From contig CAWEYR010000004.1 of the NCBI GenBank assembly GCA_963813345.1, forward strand, positions 186,001-250,000: 64,000 bases of DNA. Reading direction: 5' to 3'. Below, piece by piece: positions 18,038 to 27,627 of this stretch. The stretch is from CAWDDA01 sp963813345. Its GTDB lineage: Bacteria > Acidobacteriota > Blastocatellia > RBC074. A program made the position numbers and the translations under genes. Position 1 is the stretch's first letter; each line of letters opens with the position of its first letter. The notes under the pieces are model-generated. The model worked only from the letters and a program-made list of their open reading frames with translations. It made no database searches and was not told the DNA's origin.

Positions 18038-19000
18038 CTAAATACTAATCTTCTTGCTGTGCTCGTCGTAGGCCCTGATGATCATCTGCACTAGATGGTG
18101 GCGTACGACGTCGTGCTCGTTGAATTCGACGAATGCGAGGCCCTCGATATTACGGACTACGCGTTGTGCTTCGACGAGGCCGGATTTGCGGCCTGATGGC
18201 AAGTCGATCTGCGTGACATCGCCGGTGATGACTGCCTTGGACCCGAAGCCGATCCGTGTCAGAAACATTTTCATCTGCTCCGAGGTCGTGTTCTGGGCTT
18301 CGTCCAGAATGATAAAAGCGTCGGCCAGCGTTCGACCTCGCATAAACGCGAGCGGCGCAACCTCAATCACTCTCTTCTCGAGAAACTGCGTCACGCGCTC
18401 ATACTCCATGAGATCGAACAGGGAATCGTAAAGTGGTCGCAAATAGGGATCAACCTTGTCCTGAAGGTCGCCGGGAAGAAAGCCGAGCTTCTCGCCGGCT
18501 TCGACAGCGGGGCGTGCCAGGACGATCCGGTTGACGCGTTTCGTCATCAGATACTGCAGAGCCATTGCAACCGCGAGAAATGTCTTGCCGGTACCGGCAG
18601 GGCCTATCCCAAAAACGATGTCGTGCTGTTCGATCGCTTCGAGGTACAGGCGCTGGTTCGGTGAGCGGGCCGTGACTGACTTTCGACCGGTTGGATTTAT
18701 GCGCTTCTGTGTAGAGAACAGCTCTTTCAGCGATGCAGTTCGGTCCTCTGCAATTTGCTTGAATGCAGAGCGCAGCTCAGCGTCGGAAGGAGCACGCCCT
18801 TCACCGAAGAGCTGGCTGTAGTCTTTCAATATGCGGTCGACGACGGCCACATCGGCCTCATCGCCCTCGACCGTGAGCTCGCCCCCTCGTGCGCCGACCC
18901 TCACGCTCAGGAGTGATTCCAGATACTTGATGTTCTGATCGTACGGTCCGAAGAGAGCTTCGAGGCCGCGTTCGGGCAATGTAATCTTCATTGAACGCAT
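18038..19000 (-). CDS. phoH: PhoH-like ATPase
   Basis: PhoH/PhoL proteins are P-loop ATPases implicated in RNA metabolism and commonly encoded beside ybeY. This 320-residue protein has an N-terminal KH-like segment, the Walker A motif GPAGTGKTFLAVA, ARPAVEAGEKLGFLPGD, and Walker B IILDEAQNTT, then GFGSKAVITGDVTQIDLP. Two starts are possible, MRSMKIT at 19000 or MKIT at 18991. The next upstream gene is 15 bases away, so the run yggS, yggT, phoH, ybeY is likely one operon. Confidence 0.95.
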   Translation of the reverse strand: MRSMKITLPERGLEALFGPYDQNIKYLESLLSVRVGARGGELTVEGDEADVAVVDRILKDYSQLFGEGRAPSDAELRSAFKQIAEDRTASLKELFSTQKRINPTGRKSVTARSPNQRLYLEAIEQHDIVFGIGPAGTGKTFLAVAMALQYLMTKRVNRIVLARPAVEAGEKLGFLPGDLQDKVDPYLRPLYDSLFDLMEYERVTQFLEKRVIEVAPLAFMRGRTLADAFIILDEAQNTTSEQMKMFLTRIGFGSKAVITGDVTQIDLPSGRKSGLVEAQRVVRNIEGLAFVEFNEHDVVRHHLVQMIIRAYDEHSKKISI

Positions 19001-19015
19001 TAGAGTAGAGTTAGA

Positions 19016-19660
19016 TCAGCTTAGAAAGATGAGCTGGACTGCGCTCGCGGCAAAGCTCAGAGCGATTCCAAGAATCAGAAACGACCAGCCGGCGAAAACT
19101 CCACCGAACTCGAATATTCGAAGCAGCGGAGCTATTCGTTCAAGTGCACGGTAGGCCGCCTTCGCAAAGAAGCCAAAAATCCAATTGACGAAAACAATGA
19201 GCATCAAGCTCATCAGAAAGAAGATGACGCCAAGAAGAATAGTCCCGGCAAGGAAGCGTACGCCTGTAAAAACACTTCCGGCTCCAAACGCGATCAGGCT
19301 GTTGCCCAGACCTGAGAGAATGACAATCAAATAGTTGAGCACGAGCGCGACGACATAGCAGACGATCGCGGTCGATATCAACAGCATCAGTATCGCAGGG
19401 TCAAAGTTCAGCGCGCGCTTCAAGGGGAAATAGAACCGCGATTGGCGCATGTTTTTGATCATTCGATCTGCGGGATGCGACGTCAGCTGAAACCAACGCC
19501 CAAACGGGTTGACCCTCAACACATCATTCAAATACCGCAGGACAAGAAGAGCGACTACAATAATCACCACGCCGAGGTAGACGTACCACGACACGAAGTT
19601 GATGAATTGTGCAGCTTGCAGAATGTACTCGCCGGCTGAAACAAGAGGAGAAGGATTCAT
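19016..19660 (-). CDS. YggT-family membrane protein
   Basis: The 214-residue protein has about five strongly hydrophobic segments arranged as two halves. Each half resembles a YGGT unit (about residues 15-90 and 95-200), including RVNPFGRWFQLTSHPADRM. YggT proteins are small inner-membrane proteins of unclear role, often encoded next to yggS, as here (12-base gap). Family assignment rests on hydropathy, the NPFG-P pattern and context. Confidence 0.7.
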   Translation of the reverse strand: MNPSPLVSAGEYILQAAQFINFVSWYVYLGVVIIVVALLVLRYLNDVLRVNPFGRWFQLTSHPADRMIKNMRQSRFYFPLKRALNFDPAILMLLISTAIVCYVVALVLNYLIVILSGLGNSLIAFGAGSVFTGVRFLAGTILLGVIFFLMSLMLIVFVNWIFGFFAKAAYRALERIAPLLRIFEFGGVFAGWSFLILGIALSFAASAVQLIFLS

Positions 19661-19672
19661 AATTAGTACGTT

Positions 19673-20425
19673 TTACTTCAAGCTCTTCTCACCAAAAATC
19701 GCCGTCCCAATCCTGACGATCGTTGCGCCTTCTTCTATGGCAATCTCAAAATCGTGGCTCATTCCCATAGAGAGATCGCGAAGCTCAATTCCCTGATCGC
19801 GCGCTTCATCTCGCAGCTCGCGAAGCCGCGAGAAGTATGGCCTTACTCGTTCGACTGGTTCAAGGTAAGGTGGCACCGTCATCAATCCGCGCAGCTCTAT
19901 GTTTGGAAATCGAGAGATACTCTCTGCAAGTATCACTGCCTGATCCTCCGCGACTCCGGATTTTGTCGCTTCGGCACCCAGATTGACTTCCAGAAGACAT
20001 TTGAGGGTTCGATTCTGTTCGCTTGCGATTCGATCGAGGCGTTCAGCCAGAATGAGACTGTCGACAGACTGAATTGCGTCGAAAAGCTCGCATGCGCGGC
20101 GCGCTTTGTTCGCCTGCAGGTGACCAATGAAATGCCATTCGATTCGATGCTCATCCCGCAGAGGTTCGAGCTCGATCACTTTTCCTGATGCTTCCTGAAC
20201 GCGATTCTCTCCAAAGACGCGAAGACCGGCGTCTGCCGCCTCCCGAATGCGATCCGCCGACACGGTCTTGGTAACTGCACAAAGCGTAATCTCGGCTCGA
20301 TCGCGGCCTGCGCGCGCGCACGCCTGCGCAATCCGGTCTTCGGTGTCGCGAAGACGCCGGGTCAATTCGCTTGCGTGTGAGAGCGAAGCCTGATCGGCAG
20401 CCGTGGATGGAATCGGGTCCGTCAA
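19673..20425 (-). CDS. YggS-family PLP-binding homeostasis protein
   Basis: YggS (PLPHP) proteins hold pyridoxal phosphate on a single-domain TIM barrel and buffer the cell's PLP pool. The 250-residue product has the PLP lysine region LCAVTKTVSADRI, GENRVQEA, WHFIGHLQANKAR, SVDSL, LRGLMTVPP and the phosphate site SMGMSHDFEIAIEEGATIVRIG, which is written here in parts of the family order. The start overlaps the end of the VWFA gene by four bases. Confidence 0.93.
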   Translation of the reverse strand: MTDPIPSTAADQASLSHASELTRRLRDTEDRIAQACARAGRDRAEITLCAVTKTVSADRIREAADAGLRVFGENRVQEASGKVIELEPLRDEHRIEWHFIGHLQANKARRACELFDAIQSVDSLILAERLDRIASEQNRTLKCLLEVNLGAEATKSGVAEDQAVILAESISRFPNIELRGLMTVPPYLEPVERVRPYFSRLRELRDEARDQGIELRDLSMGMSHDFEIAIEEGATIVRIGTAIFGEKSLK

Positions 20426-21636
20426 CCTTTCGGTTCGTAGTAGCTCTGTCGATGCTGGATGACGACCAGTTTGGGATCGATCTGATCGCCGAGATTGACC
20501 TTTACCTGAATCTTTCGACGCTTTCCTTCCTTGCGGGAATTCGATGACGCGTAACCAATGCTGTATTGATTCCTGGTAAGTGCTGATATCGATTGGAGCA
20601 CTGATGGAATCTCGCCAGGAAATGTAACCGGGAAATATCGGCCGCCCGTCGTATCGGCGAAGGTTTTGAGCGTATTCTGCGCCTGGAGGAGTGTCATCCG
20701 GTCCGGTATCCCGAAAGGCACGCGCATCGGGTCCAGATACTGATCATACTTCTTCAGGAACATGTTGCCGGTCCCGATGATGTATACGGGGACTCCCGCG
20801 TTCTCAACGACTCTGCGTGCCTGGTCGTAATTGATCTTGCTGAAAGTGTCCATCCCCGACGCAATCAGAAGAATGGCTGTTCGACCTTCGACCTCTTCGA
20901 GTCCTGCGTAATCCGATTTCTCGCTCTTGTTCTCCTCGAGGACGACACTGTCTCCGATCCCTCCTCGAAGGACAAAATTCATCGTGTCAAAAAGATTACT
21001 CTCGCTGAATGCCGGATTGTTGCGGATCAGCAGATTTACCGCAGCTGCCAGCTTGGAGGCGTCATCTGTGAAATCGACGATCGGAGTCGGCCGGATATCG
21101 TAGGCGACGATCGATACAAAATCTTTCGGCTTGACGAAGGTTCTGACAAATTCATATGCAGGTCGAAGCACTTCTTCGCGGCCATACCCGTAGGGTCCTG
21201 TCGATGCCGATCCGAGCAGATCGACGATCTTGCTGTATTCAACTATCAGGACCATGGTCAAAGGAGCTTCAGGCGTCGTGAAGTTCTCTATGTCCTGCTT
21301 GACACCATCCTCATAGACTTCGAACTGCTCTTTGGTCAAACCGCGAATGACACTGCCCGTCTTCTTGTTGAAGACGACGGCTTCGACGTTAACGAGGTCG
21401 GTCGAGATCGAGATCGCTGCGGGAGGCTGGGTCTTATCAACTTTCTTCTCGTCCTGCTTCTTTTGCTCCTCAGGGTCGCCTGTCGCGCCGGGATTCTTCT
21501 TCTGCTTCTCACCTGACTTTCGCCCTGCCTGCGCAAACGCATCCGGCGGGAGAGCGGCGAGAGCCAGCGACAATGAAACAACCAGGCCAATCAGGATGGC
21601 AAAAGCGGCGCCGCGATATCTTTGCGGATACGACAT
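20422..21636 (-). CDS. VWFA-related secreted protein, acidobacterial type
   Basis: The product (404 residues from MSYPQRY at 21636) has a signal peptide and then a Lys/Glu-rich linker. The mature start STDLVNVEAVVFNKKTG, GLTKEQFEVYEDGVKQDIENF and TMVLIVEYS is the pattern of the VWFA-related domain family found mainly in Acidobacteriota. A von Willebrand A fold follows, ending with the NQYSIGY segment. The metal-site DxSxS motif is degenerate (VEYSK). Such proteins are presumed to mediate surface contacts. It is one of the best taxonomic markers in the window. Confidence 0.88.
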   Translation of the reverse strand: MSYPQRYRGAAFAILIGLVVSLSLALAALPPDAFAQAGRKSGEKQKKNPGATGDPEEQKKQDEKKVDKTQPPAAISISTDLVNVEAVVFNKKTGSVIRGLTKEQFEVYEDGVKQDIENFTTPEAPLTMVLIVEYSKIVDLLGSASTGPYGYGREEVLRPAYEFVRTFVKPKDFVSIVAYDIRPTPIVDFTDDASKLAAAVNLLIRNNPAFSESNLFDTMNFVLRGGIGDSVVLEENKSEKSDYAGLEEVEGRTAILLIASGMDTFSKINYDQARRVVENAGVPVYIIGTGNMFLKKYDQYLDPMRVPFGIPDRMTLLQAQNTLKTFADTTGGRYFPVTFPGEIPSVLQSISALTRNQYSIGYASSNSRKEGKRRKIQVKVNLGDQIDPKLVVIQHRQSYYEPKG

Positions 21637-21737
21637 AGAGATTGATTCCTCCTTGCTTACCCTGAAGGCAGGCAAAAGACTACTATCAGTCTATCAGATA
21701 GCCGGGTCGCGAGAAAAGTTTGCCTCGTTCAGGCCAA

Positions 21738-21756
21738 ACCCCGACTTTTTCGGGGT
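21738..21756. terminator. Short hairpin in the divergent gap upstream of the VWFA gene
   Basis: ACCCCGA (21738-21744) pairs with TCGGGGT (21750-21756) around CTTTT. It lies between the VWFA start and the M23 gene, which diverge, so a role as terminator is doubtful and an operator is equally possible. The rest of this 300-base divergent gap shows nothing I can name. Confidence 0.25.
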
Positions 21757-21938
21757 ACGGATCGCCTTGCGTTCCTGAAATCGTGGGTGCTAAAATCTTT
21801 GATTGTTGTTACGTACAAAAGGTCACTGACCGCGCCCCCTGCGAATCTAGGGCAGATGACTAAGAGAAACCCAAGCCTATAGCGCATTTATTCTAATTCA
21901 TTCGTCATACCACACTCCACGGACTGCGGAGTAGAGGA

Positions 21939-22816
21939 GTGAGTATCTTAATGCCCGAAAAACGCTTTTATACCTTTGTTTTCGCGCCTTCCGCGAGCTC
22001 GCCATTCAGGAAGCTCAATATTCACTATCGAACAATTTACCTGGTTTTAGCCCTTGCGGTTGTTGGTCTGGTTACGGTCGGAGTCGGCGCATTTCGACTG
22101 ACGAGGCACGCGATTGTGCTGGCTAAGTTCAATCTAATGCAGGTCGAAAACCGCCAACTCAAAGACGAGAATGACCAGGTGCGAAATAATCTCGACCGGA
22201 TTCAGGGACGGATTGCTGTCATCGAAACGACATCGCGAAAGCTCGCTGAGGTTTCAGGGATAGCTCGCAAAGAGGACGTCAGCCAGAATGTCGGCAGTGG
22301 CGGTCCGAGCGGAACGAGCGGCGGGACCTCAACGAGATCGAGCAGGCGACTGTGGCTCTCGAACGCGAGATCCGTCAAATCAAGGAAGTCGTGGATCGCG
22401 ATCAGGTCAGGCTTTCGTCGACACCCGATGGGTGGCCAGTTCGAGGATACGTCACCGATGGTTTCGGCGGCCGCCGGAATCCAATGGGTGGTGGGTACGA
22501 GGCTCACTCAGGCCTCGACATCGCAACCACATTCGGCACCGCGATTGAATCAACTGCCGACGGCATCGTGATCTATGCAGGCAGCTATTTCGGTTATGGA
22601 AATGTCGTCGTCATCGATCATGGATATGGAATCACCACGCGCTACGCACATATGTCGCGGATCGATGTCGCCGTAGGCGCCCGCGTGCATCGCAGGATGC
22701 AGATCGGAGCCGTAGGAAGCACCGGCCGTTCCACGGGCCCACATTGCCACTACGAAGTCCGCCTTCACGATCGTCCGGTCAATCCGTTCAATTATCTGAC
22801 GATTGGCAGATCCTAA
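21939..22816 (+). CDS. M23-family (LytM) peptidoglycan metallopeptidase (frameshift)
   Basis: M23 enzymes or their degenerate relatives cut or regulate cutting of peptide bridges in peptidoglycan. The N-terminus has a single membrane anchor (about residues 30-50) and then a coiled coil. The frame breaks near 22320 and resumes DLNEIEQATVALEREI. The LytM domain shows GYVTDGFGGRRNP, EAHSGLDIATTFGT (H and D zinc ligands), HGYGITTRYAHMS and GPHCHYEVRL (HxH), so the zinc site is complete. The start is GTG 21939 or ATG 21951. It is probably inner-membrane anchored and periplasmic. Confidence 0.92.
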
Positions 22817-22818
22817 GG

Positions 22819-22843
22819 CATGGAGTTCAAGCTTCAGCTTGCT
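22819..22843. repeat. Half copy of AAGCTT repeat
   Basis: ATGGAGTTCAAGCTTCAGC then TTGCTC is a single arm of the AAGCTT family placed directly after the M23 stop. No inverse arm is visible. The remaining bases to 23035 show no gene. Confidence 0.85.
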
Positions 22844-23035
22844 CTTCGAGAAACACGCGTGTCTCGGACGCGTGGGCGTGTCGGTGACCCGACCGTTAGG
22901 GATCGGGCCTTACGCTCAACGATGCATCGCTTGCAACCCTCCACCAACAGTTCGACTACTGGCACGCTTTCGCTCAGGCGGTGACTCAGACTTACTGCCC
23001 CGCAATGCTGCAAGCCAGAACTCCTGAACTGACTC

Positions 23036-26000
23036 CTAAGCATGGTGCTCTTGCAAGCTGATTACCTTCAATTTTTCCTGCTTGACTGAAGCGATCGCGC
23101 TCACTCCTGCACTTGCGCCAGTAAGCGTGGTGAAGGTCACGATGTTGTAATTCATGGCTGCGCGCCGGATTGCTTTCTCATCGTAGAACGATGAACGGCC
23201 GAGGGGTGTATTCACTATCATATCGATCGCGTTGCTCTTTATCAGGTCAACCACATTGGGCCGGCCTTCGTTCACTTTGAATACGCGTTCGCAGGGAACA
23301 CCGGCATCAGCCAGATAGCTGGCTGTGCCGCGCGTGGCTACTATCTTGAAGCCTAGCTCGTGAAGGCGGCGAGCAACTCTGAGCGCGGTTACCTTGTCGC
23401 TGTCATTCACACTGATGAACGCTGTGCCTTCGAGTGGCAGGCGCGCGCCTGCTCCTATTTGAGCTTTTGCAAACGCGGCTCCAAACGTCTCTGCCATTCC
23501 CATGACCTCGCCCGTCGATCGCATTTCGGGGCCGAGCATCGGATCAACTCCGGGAAACTTGACGAACGGAAAGACCGGCGCTTTGATGAAGAAATCGGCT
23601 ACCGGCAGCTCGTCAGGAAGATTGAACTCGTTGAGCTTCCTGCCTGTCATTACACGAGCCGCTATTTTCGCCAGGGGCACCCCGGTCGCCTTCGACACAA
23701 ATGGAACAGTACGCGAAGCTCGCGGGTTTACTTCGAGCACGTAAACAATGTCATCCTTGATCGCAAACTGAATATTCATGAGCCCGCGCACATCGAGCGC
23801 GCTTGCGAGCTGGCGCGTGTATTTGCGCATAGTTTCGACGTGATCCTGCTTGACCATGTAGGTCGGAAGAATGCTCGACGAATCGCCCGAATGTATGCCG
23901 GCTTCTTCGATGTGCTCCTGAATTCCCGCAATCACGCATCTTTCGCCATCAGCAAGCGCGTCGACATCAACCTCGAAGGCATCTTCAAGAAAACGGTCGA
24001 TCAACACCGGCTTTTCAGGTGAGGCCTCGACCGCATTCTGCATATAGCCCTCGAGGCTGGCCTCATCGTAAACAATCATCATCGCGCGGCCGCCAAGCAC
24101 GTAACTTGGGCGCACGAGCACCGGATATCCGATCGATGCTGCGACACGTCGTGCTTCATCGACTGAGATTGCTGTGCCATTAACCGGCTGCGGGATGTGC
24201 AGATCCGCGAGCAGCTTGCCAAATCGCTTGCGATCCTCCGCCAGATCGATCGACTCAGGACTGGTTCCGATGATCGGTACACCCGCATCGTGCAGCCGCA
24301 TTGCCAGATTGAGTGGCGTCTGTCCTCCGAACTGGACAATGACACCCGTAGGCTTCTCGAGCTGGACGATATGCATGACGTCTTCGAACGTCAGCGGCTC
24401 GAAATAGAGACGATCAGATGTATCGTAGTCGGTCGAGACGGTCTCGGGATTGCAATTCACCATGATCGTCTCGTATCCATCCTCCTTGAGCGCAAAGGCG
24501 GCATGACAGCAGCAATAATCGAACTCGATTCCCTGGCCGATGCGATTGGGCCCTGAACCGAGGATCATGATTTTCTTTCCGTCCTGTGGGTCGGCTTCGC
24601 ATTCGCTCTCGTAAGTCGAATAGAGATACGGTGTAAACGACTCGAATTCTGCGCCGCACGTATCTACGCGCTTGTAGACCGGAACAATCCCTTCTTTCAG
24701 CCGCCGCTCGCGCACTACCTCCTCGCGAACCTTGAGCAGCTCAGCGAGCCGGACATCAGAGAATCCGAAACGCTTGGCATTGCGCAGCATTTCACTCGAG
24801 AGCGAGAGAATGTCCTCCTGAGCGATCAGACGCTGCATGGCGACAATCTGTTCGAGCTGCGTCAAGAACCACGGATCGATGCTCGTCAATTCATAAAGCT
24901 CGTCGACGGTCCAGTTGCGTTCAAATGCGGCGTGCAGGTAATGAATTCGCTCGGCATTCGGAATGATCAGTTTGCGACGCAAAGTCTCATCATCCACATT
25001 CCCGACGAAAACCGAGCCGCGGTGCTCGAGTGATCGCACGCCTTTCAGAAATGCTTCCTTGAAAGTGCGGCCGACGGCCATAGCCTCGCCAACCGACTTC
25101 ATCTGAGTTCCGAGAACTGCATCGACACCCGGGAACTTCTCGAACGCCCATTTTGGGATCTTGACGACGACATAATCGATTGTCGGTTCGAACGAGGCCG
25201 GCGTCTTCTTGGTGATGTCGTTCGTAATCTCGTCGAGCGTGTATCCGACGGCGAGCTTGGCGGCAATCTTGGCAATCGGGAATCCGGTCGCTTTGGATGC
25301 CAGAGCTGATGATCGCGACACGCGTGGATTCATCTCGATCACACGCAGCGATCCGTCACGCGGGCTGACTGCGAACTGAATGTTCGAGCCGCCCGTCTCT
25401 ACACCTACTTTGCGAATGATCCTGATGGCTGCGTCGCGCATGAGTCTGATACTCGCGATCGGTGAGCGTCTGCGCTGGAGCGACGGTGATCGAATCACCG
25501 GTATGGACGCCCATGGCATCAAAGTTCTCGATCGAGCAGATAATCACGACATTGTCCGCAAGGTCGCGCATCACCTCGAGCTCGAACTCTTTCCATCCGA
25601 TGATCGACTCTTCGACAAGAATTTCGCTGATGGGACTTGCGGTCAGGCCGCGCTCTGCGATCTCTTCAAACTCTTCACTGTTGAATGCGATGCCGCCGCC
25701 AGTGCCACCGAGCGTGAAGCTTGGCCGGATGATGATCGGAAAATCGATCTCCTGGGCGGCTTCAAGCGTCTGCTCAATCGTGCGGCAGAAACGGGCTTTC
25801 GGCATCACCAGGCCGATCTCATCCATTGCCTGTTTGAACAGCAGGCGATCCTCGGCGACTTTTATTGCATTCAGCTTTGCGCCGATTAACTCGACGCCAT
25901 TGCGCTCGAGAACGCCCGCTTCAGCCAGTTTGACCGTGAGATTGAGTGCCGTCTGTCCGCCGACTGTGGGGAGCAGCGCGTCTGGCTTTTCGCGTTCGAT

Positions 26001-26231
26001 AATCGCGGTCAGCGTTTCCACAGTGAGCGGCTCGACGTATGTCCGGTCAGCGAGCTCCGGATCGGTCATGATCGTAGCCGGATTCGAATTGACAAGGACG
26101 ACTTCGAAACCTTCCTGCTTGAGAGCTTTACAGGCCTGAGTCCCGGAATAGTCGAACTCGCACGCCTGGCCGATTACGATGGGGCCCGAGCCGATAATGA
26201 GTATTCTGTGTATGTCTTCGCGTTTTGGCAT
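23036..26231 (-). CDS. carB: Carbamoyl-phosphate synthase large subunit (frameshift)
   Basis: CarB makes carbamoyl phosphate from bicarbonate, ammonia and ATP for pyrimidine and arginine synthesis. The merged product of about 1,065 residues is full length. The first ATP-grasp half begins ILIIGSGPIVIGQACEFDYS and has GGQTALNL, RPSFTLGGTGGG and MGVHTGDSITVAP. A shift near 25440 joins to RDAAIRIIRKVGVETGGSN. The second half starts ILGSGPNRIGQGIEFDYC and has VRPSYVLGGRAM, and the C-terminal MGS-like regulatory domain ends the protein. The small subunit carA is not in the window. The upstream neighbour is thiD, 40 bases away. Confidence 0.97.
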
Positions 26232-26270
26232 GGTTCAAACTAACCAACATACCGTCGGAGAGAGCAGACT

Positions 26271-27014
26271 TCAAGTACGTTGTACCGCCTTCAGCAACGT
26301 ACCGGAAACATATTCTTTCGCTCGATCAATAGCTCTGTCGAGCGGCTCGCCATTTGCCAGGTTGGCCGCTATTGCGGACGACAGCTTGCATCCGGTGCCG
26401 TGCGTATTGCTCCCCTCAATGCGTTCTCCCTCGAAGAGCCGGATGCCCTGTTCGCTTGCGAGTACATCCGTGGCGGATTTCGTGAGGTGGCCACCTTTCA
26501 CGAGAACCGCGGTGCGAGCCGAATCTCGAAGTTGAATCGCGGCCTTCTGCATCTCGTCGATGTTTGTCACCTCGAGGCCTGTCAGAATCTCGGCTTCTGC
26601 CATGTTCGGCGTTACGATGTCTGCGAGAGGCATCAGACGCTCCGCAAGAACCCTGGCGGCACTTCGGTCGATCAAGTCAAATCCGCTGGTTGAGCGGATG
26701 ACCGGGTCGAGCACGACGTTTGGAAGGTTGTATCGTTCGATGATGCCCGCTACAGCTTCAATCACTTCGAGTGTCGGAAGCATTCCTATCTTGACTGCCG
26801 CGAGCTTGAACTCTTCGATGATTGGCTCGATTTGCGCCCGCACGACGTCAGCCGGTTGGTGGTATACGCCGTAAACTTTGTGAGTGTTCTGCGAGGTCAG
26901 CGATGTGATTGCGGCGGTGCCAAAACAGCCGAAAGCTGCAAATGCTCTCAGGTCGGCAAGAATGCCGGCGCCTCCGGATGGATCGAGACCTGCGATTGTT
27001 ATGACTACACGCAT
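26271..27014 (-). CDS. thiD: Hydroxymethylpyrimidine/phosphomethylpyrimidine kinase
   Basis: ThiD phosphorylates HMP and HMP-P to the pyrophosphate used by thiamine phosphate synthase. From MRVVITIAG at 27014 the 247-residue product has GLDPSGGAGILADLRAF, TSLTSQNT, KIGMLPT, VLDPVIRSTSGF, TPNMAEAEIL, VLVKGGHL and the catalytic GSNTHGTGCKLSSAIA. The last codons (KAVQRT) and the stop fall in a GTACCGCC repeat unit. No TPP riboswitch is visible upstream. The partner thiE is 5 kb away on the same strand. Confidence 0.95.
   Translation of the reverse strand: MRVVITIAGLDPSGGAGILADLRAFAAFGCFGTAAITSLTSQNTHKVYGVYHQPADVVRAQIEPIIEEFKLAAVKIGMLPTLEVIEAVAGIIERYNLPNVVLDPVIRSTSGFDLIDRSAARVLAERLMPLADIVTPNMAEAEILTGLEVTNIDEMQKAAIQLRDSARTAVLVKGGHLTKSATDVLASEQGIRLFEGERIEGSNTHGTGCKLSSAIAANLANGEPLDRAIDRAKEYVSGTLLKAVQRT
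26275..26302. repeat. GTACGTTG palindrome with GTACCGCC core at the thiD end
   Basis: GTACGTTG (26275-26282) and CAACGTAC (26295-26302) flank ACCGCCTTCAG. The words match the left arm of the 16066-16151 inverted repeat. It overlaps the thiD stop codon. Confidence 0.75.
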
Positions 27015-27135
27015 TGAGTTGCAGGTGAAGTATATCACTCGCTTTCTAATGAAACTTTCTTCGACCTTCCATCATTAGATTCGCTCTTAGGGTAGAAGCG
27101 CTTCCCCCTCGGGCGCGCGAATCGAAGGAGGTTGT

Positions 27136-27483
27136 ATGAGACGGTGGATGAGATTGGTTGCACTGACTTCTTTGGTCGTCTTAACGTTTTCTGTGAGCGG
27201 AATGGCGCAAGGTGTTCGGCGTGATTGCAGAAGAAGTATTAACGAGCGTCAGGTCAATCAGCAGTATCGTATCCGCAACGGTATTCGCAACGACGAGCTG
27301 ACGAGGACGGAAGTGGCACGGCTTGAAAGGCAGCAGGCGAATATCGCGCTTGCTGAAGCTCGAGCTCGTAATTCGGGTGATGTATTCACAGTGCGCGAAC
27401 GTGCGCGAATTCAGGATCGATTGATCAATTCGAGCCGGAACGTCTACCGGCAGAAACACGACGCGCAGGATCGTGATCGGTGA
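27136..27483 (+). CDS. Small secreted basic protein, unknown function
   Basis: The 115-residue product has a signal peptide (MRRWMRLVALTSLVVLTFS to about GMAQG) and a short mature domain rich in Arg, Asn and Gln. It contains repeated helix-like patterns such as RRSINERQVNQQYRIRNGI and LTRTEVARLERQQANIALA. AAGGAGG stands 8 bases before the ATG, a strong ribosome-binding site. I recognise no family; small proteins of this composition are common in the phylum. Confidence 0.8.
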   Translation: MRRWMRLVALTSLVVLTFSVSGMAQGVRRDCRRSINERQVNQQYRIRNGIRNDELTRTEVARLERQQANIALAEARARNSGDVFTVRERARIQDRLINSSRNVYRQKHDAQDRDR

Positions 27484-27535
27484 AGATTGACAGGCATGTA
27501 GATACCGCGTTCGAAAGCAGACCACACAGCTAGAA

Positions 27536-27627
27536 GACTTGAGACTCAAACTTATTGAGTTCTGAGTTCAATGCTCTTAGTCTCGGGTCTTGCATTCCGT
27601 GAACTCCTGTCTTTCAGGCGGTACTAC
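27536..27627. repeat. Imperfect hairpins and GTAGTACCGCC half-repeat between convergent genes
   Basis: GACTTGAGACT (27536-27546) pairs imperfectly with AGTCTCGGGTC (27579-27589), and ACTCAA (27544-27549) pairs with TTGAGT (27555-27560). At 27615-27627 CAGGCGGTACTAC is the inverse of the GTAGTACCGCC repeat word and provides the TAG stop of the histidine kinase. Confidence 0.5.

Noticed and set aside
26271..27135. TPP riboswitch ahead of thiD
   Set aside because: The leader lacks the conserved CUGAGA and ACCUGA elements on the minus strand.
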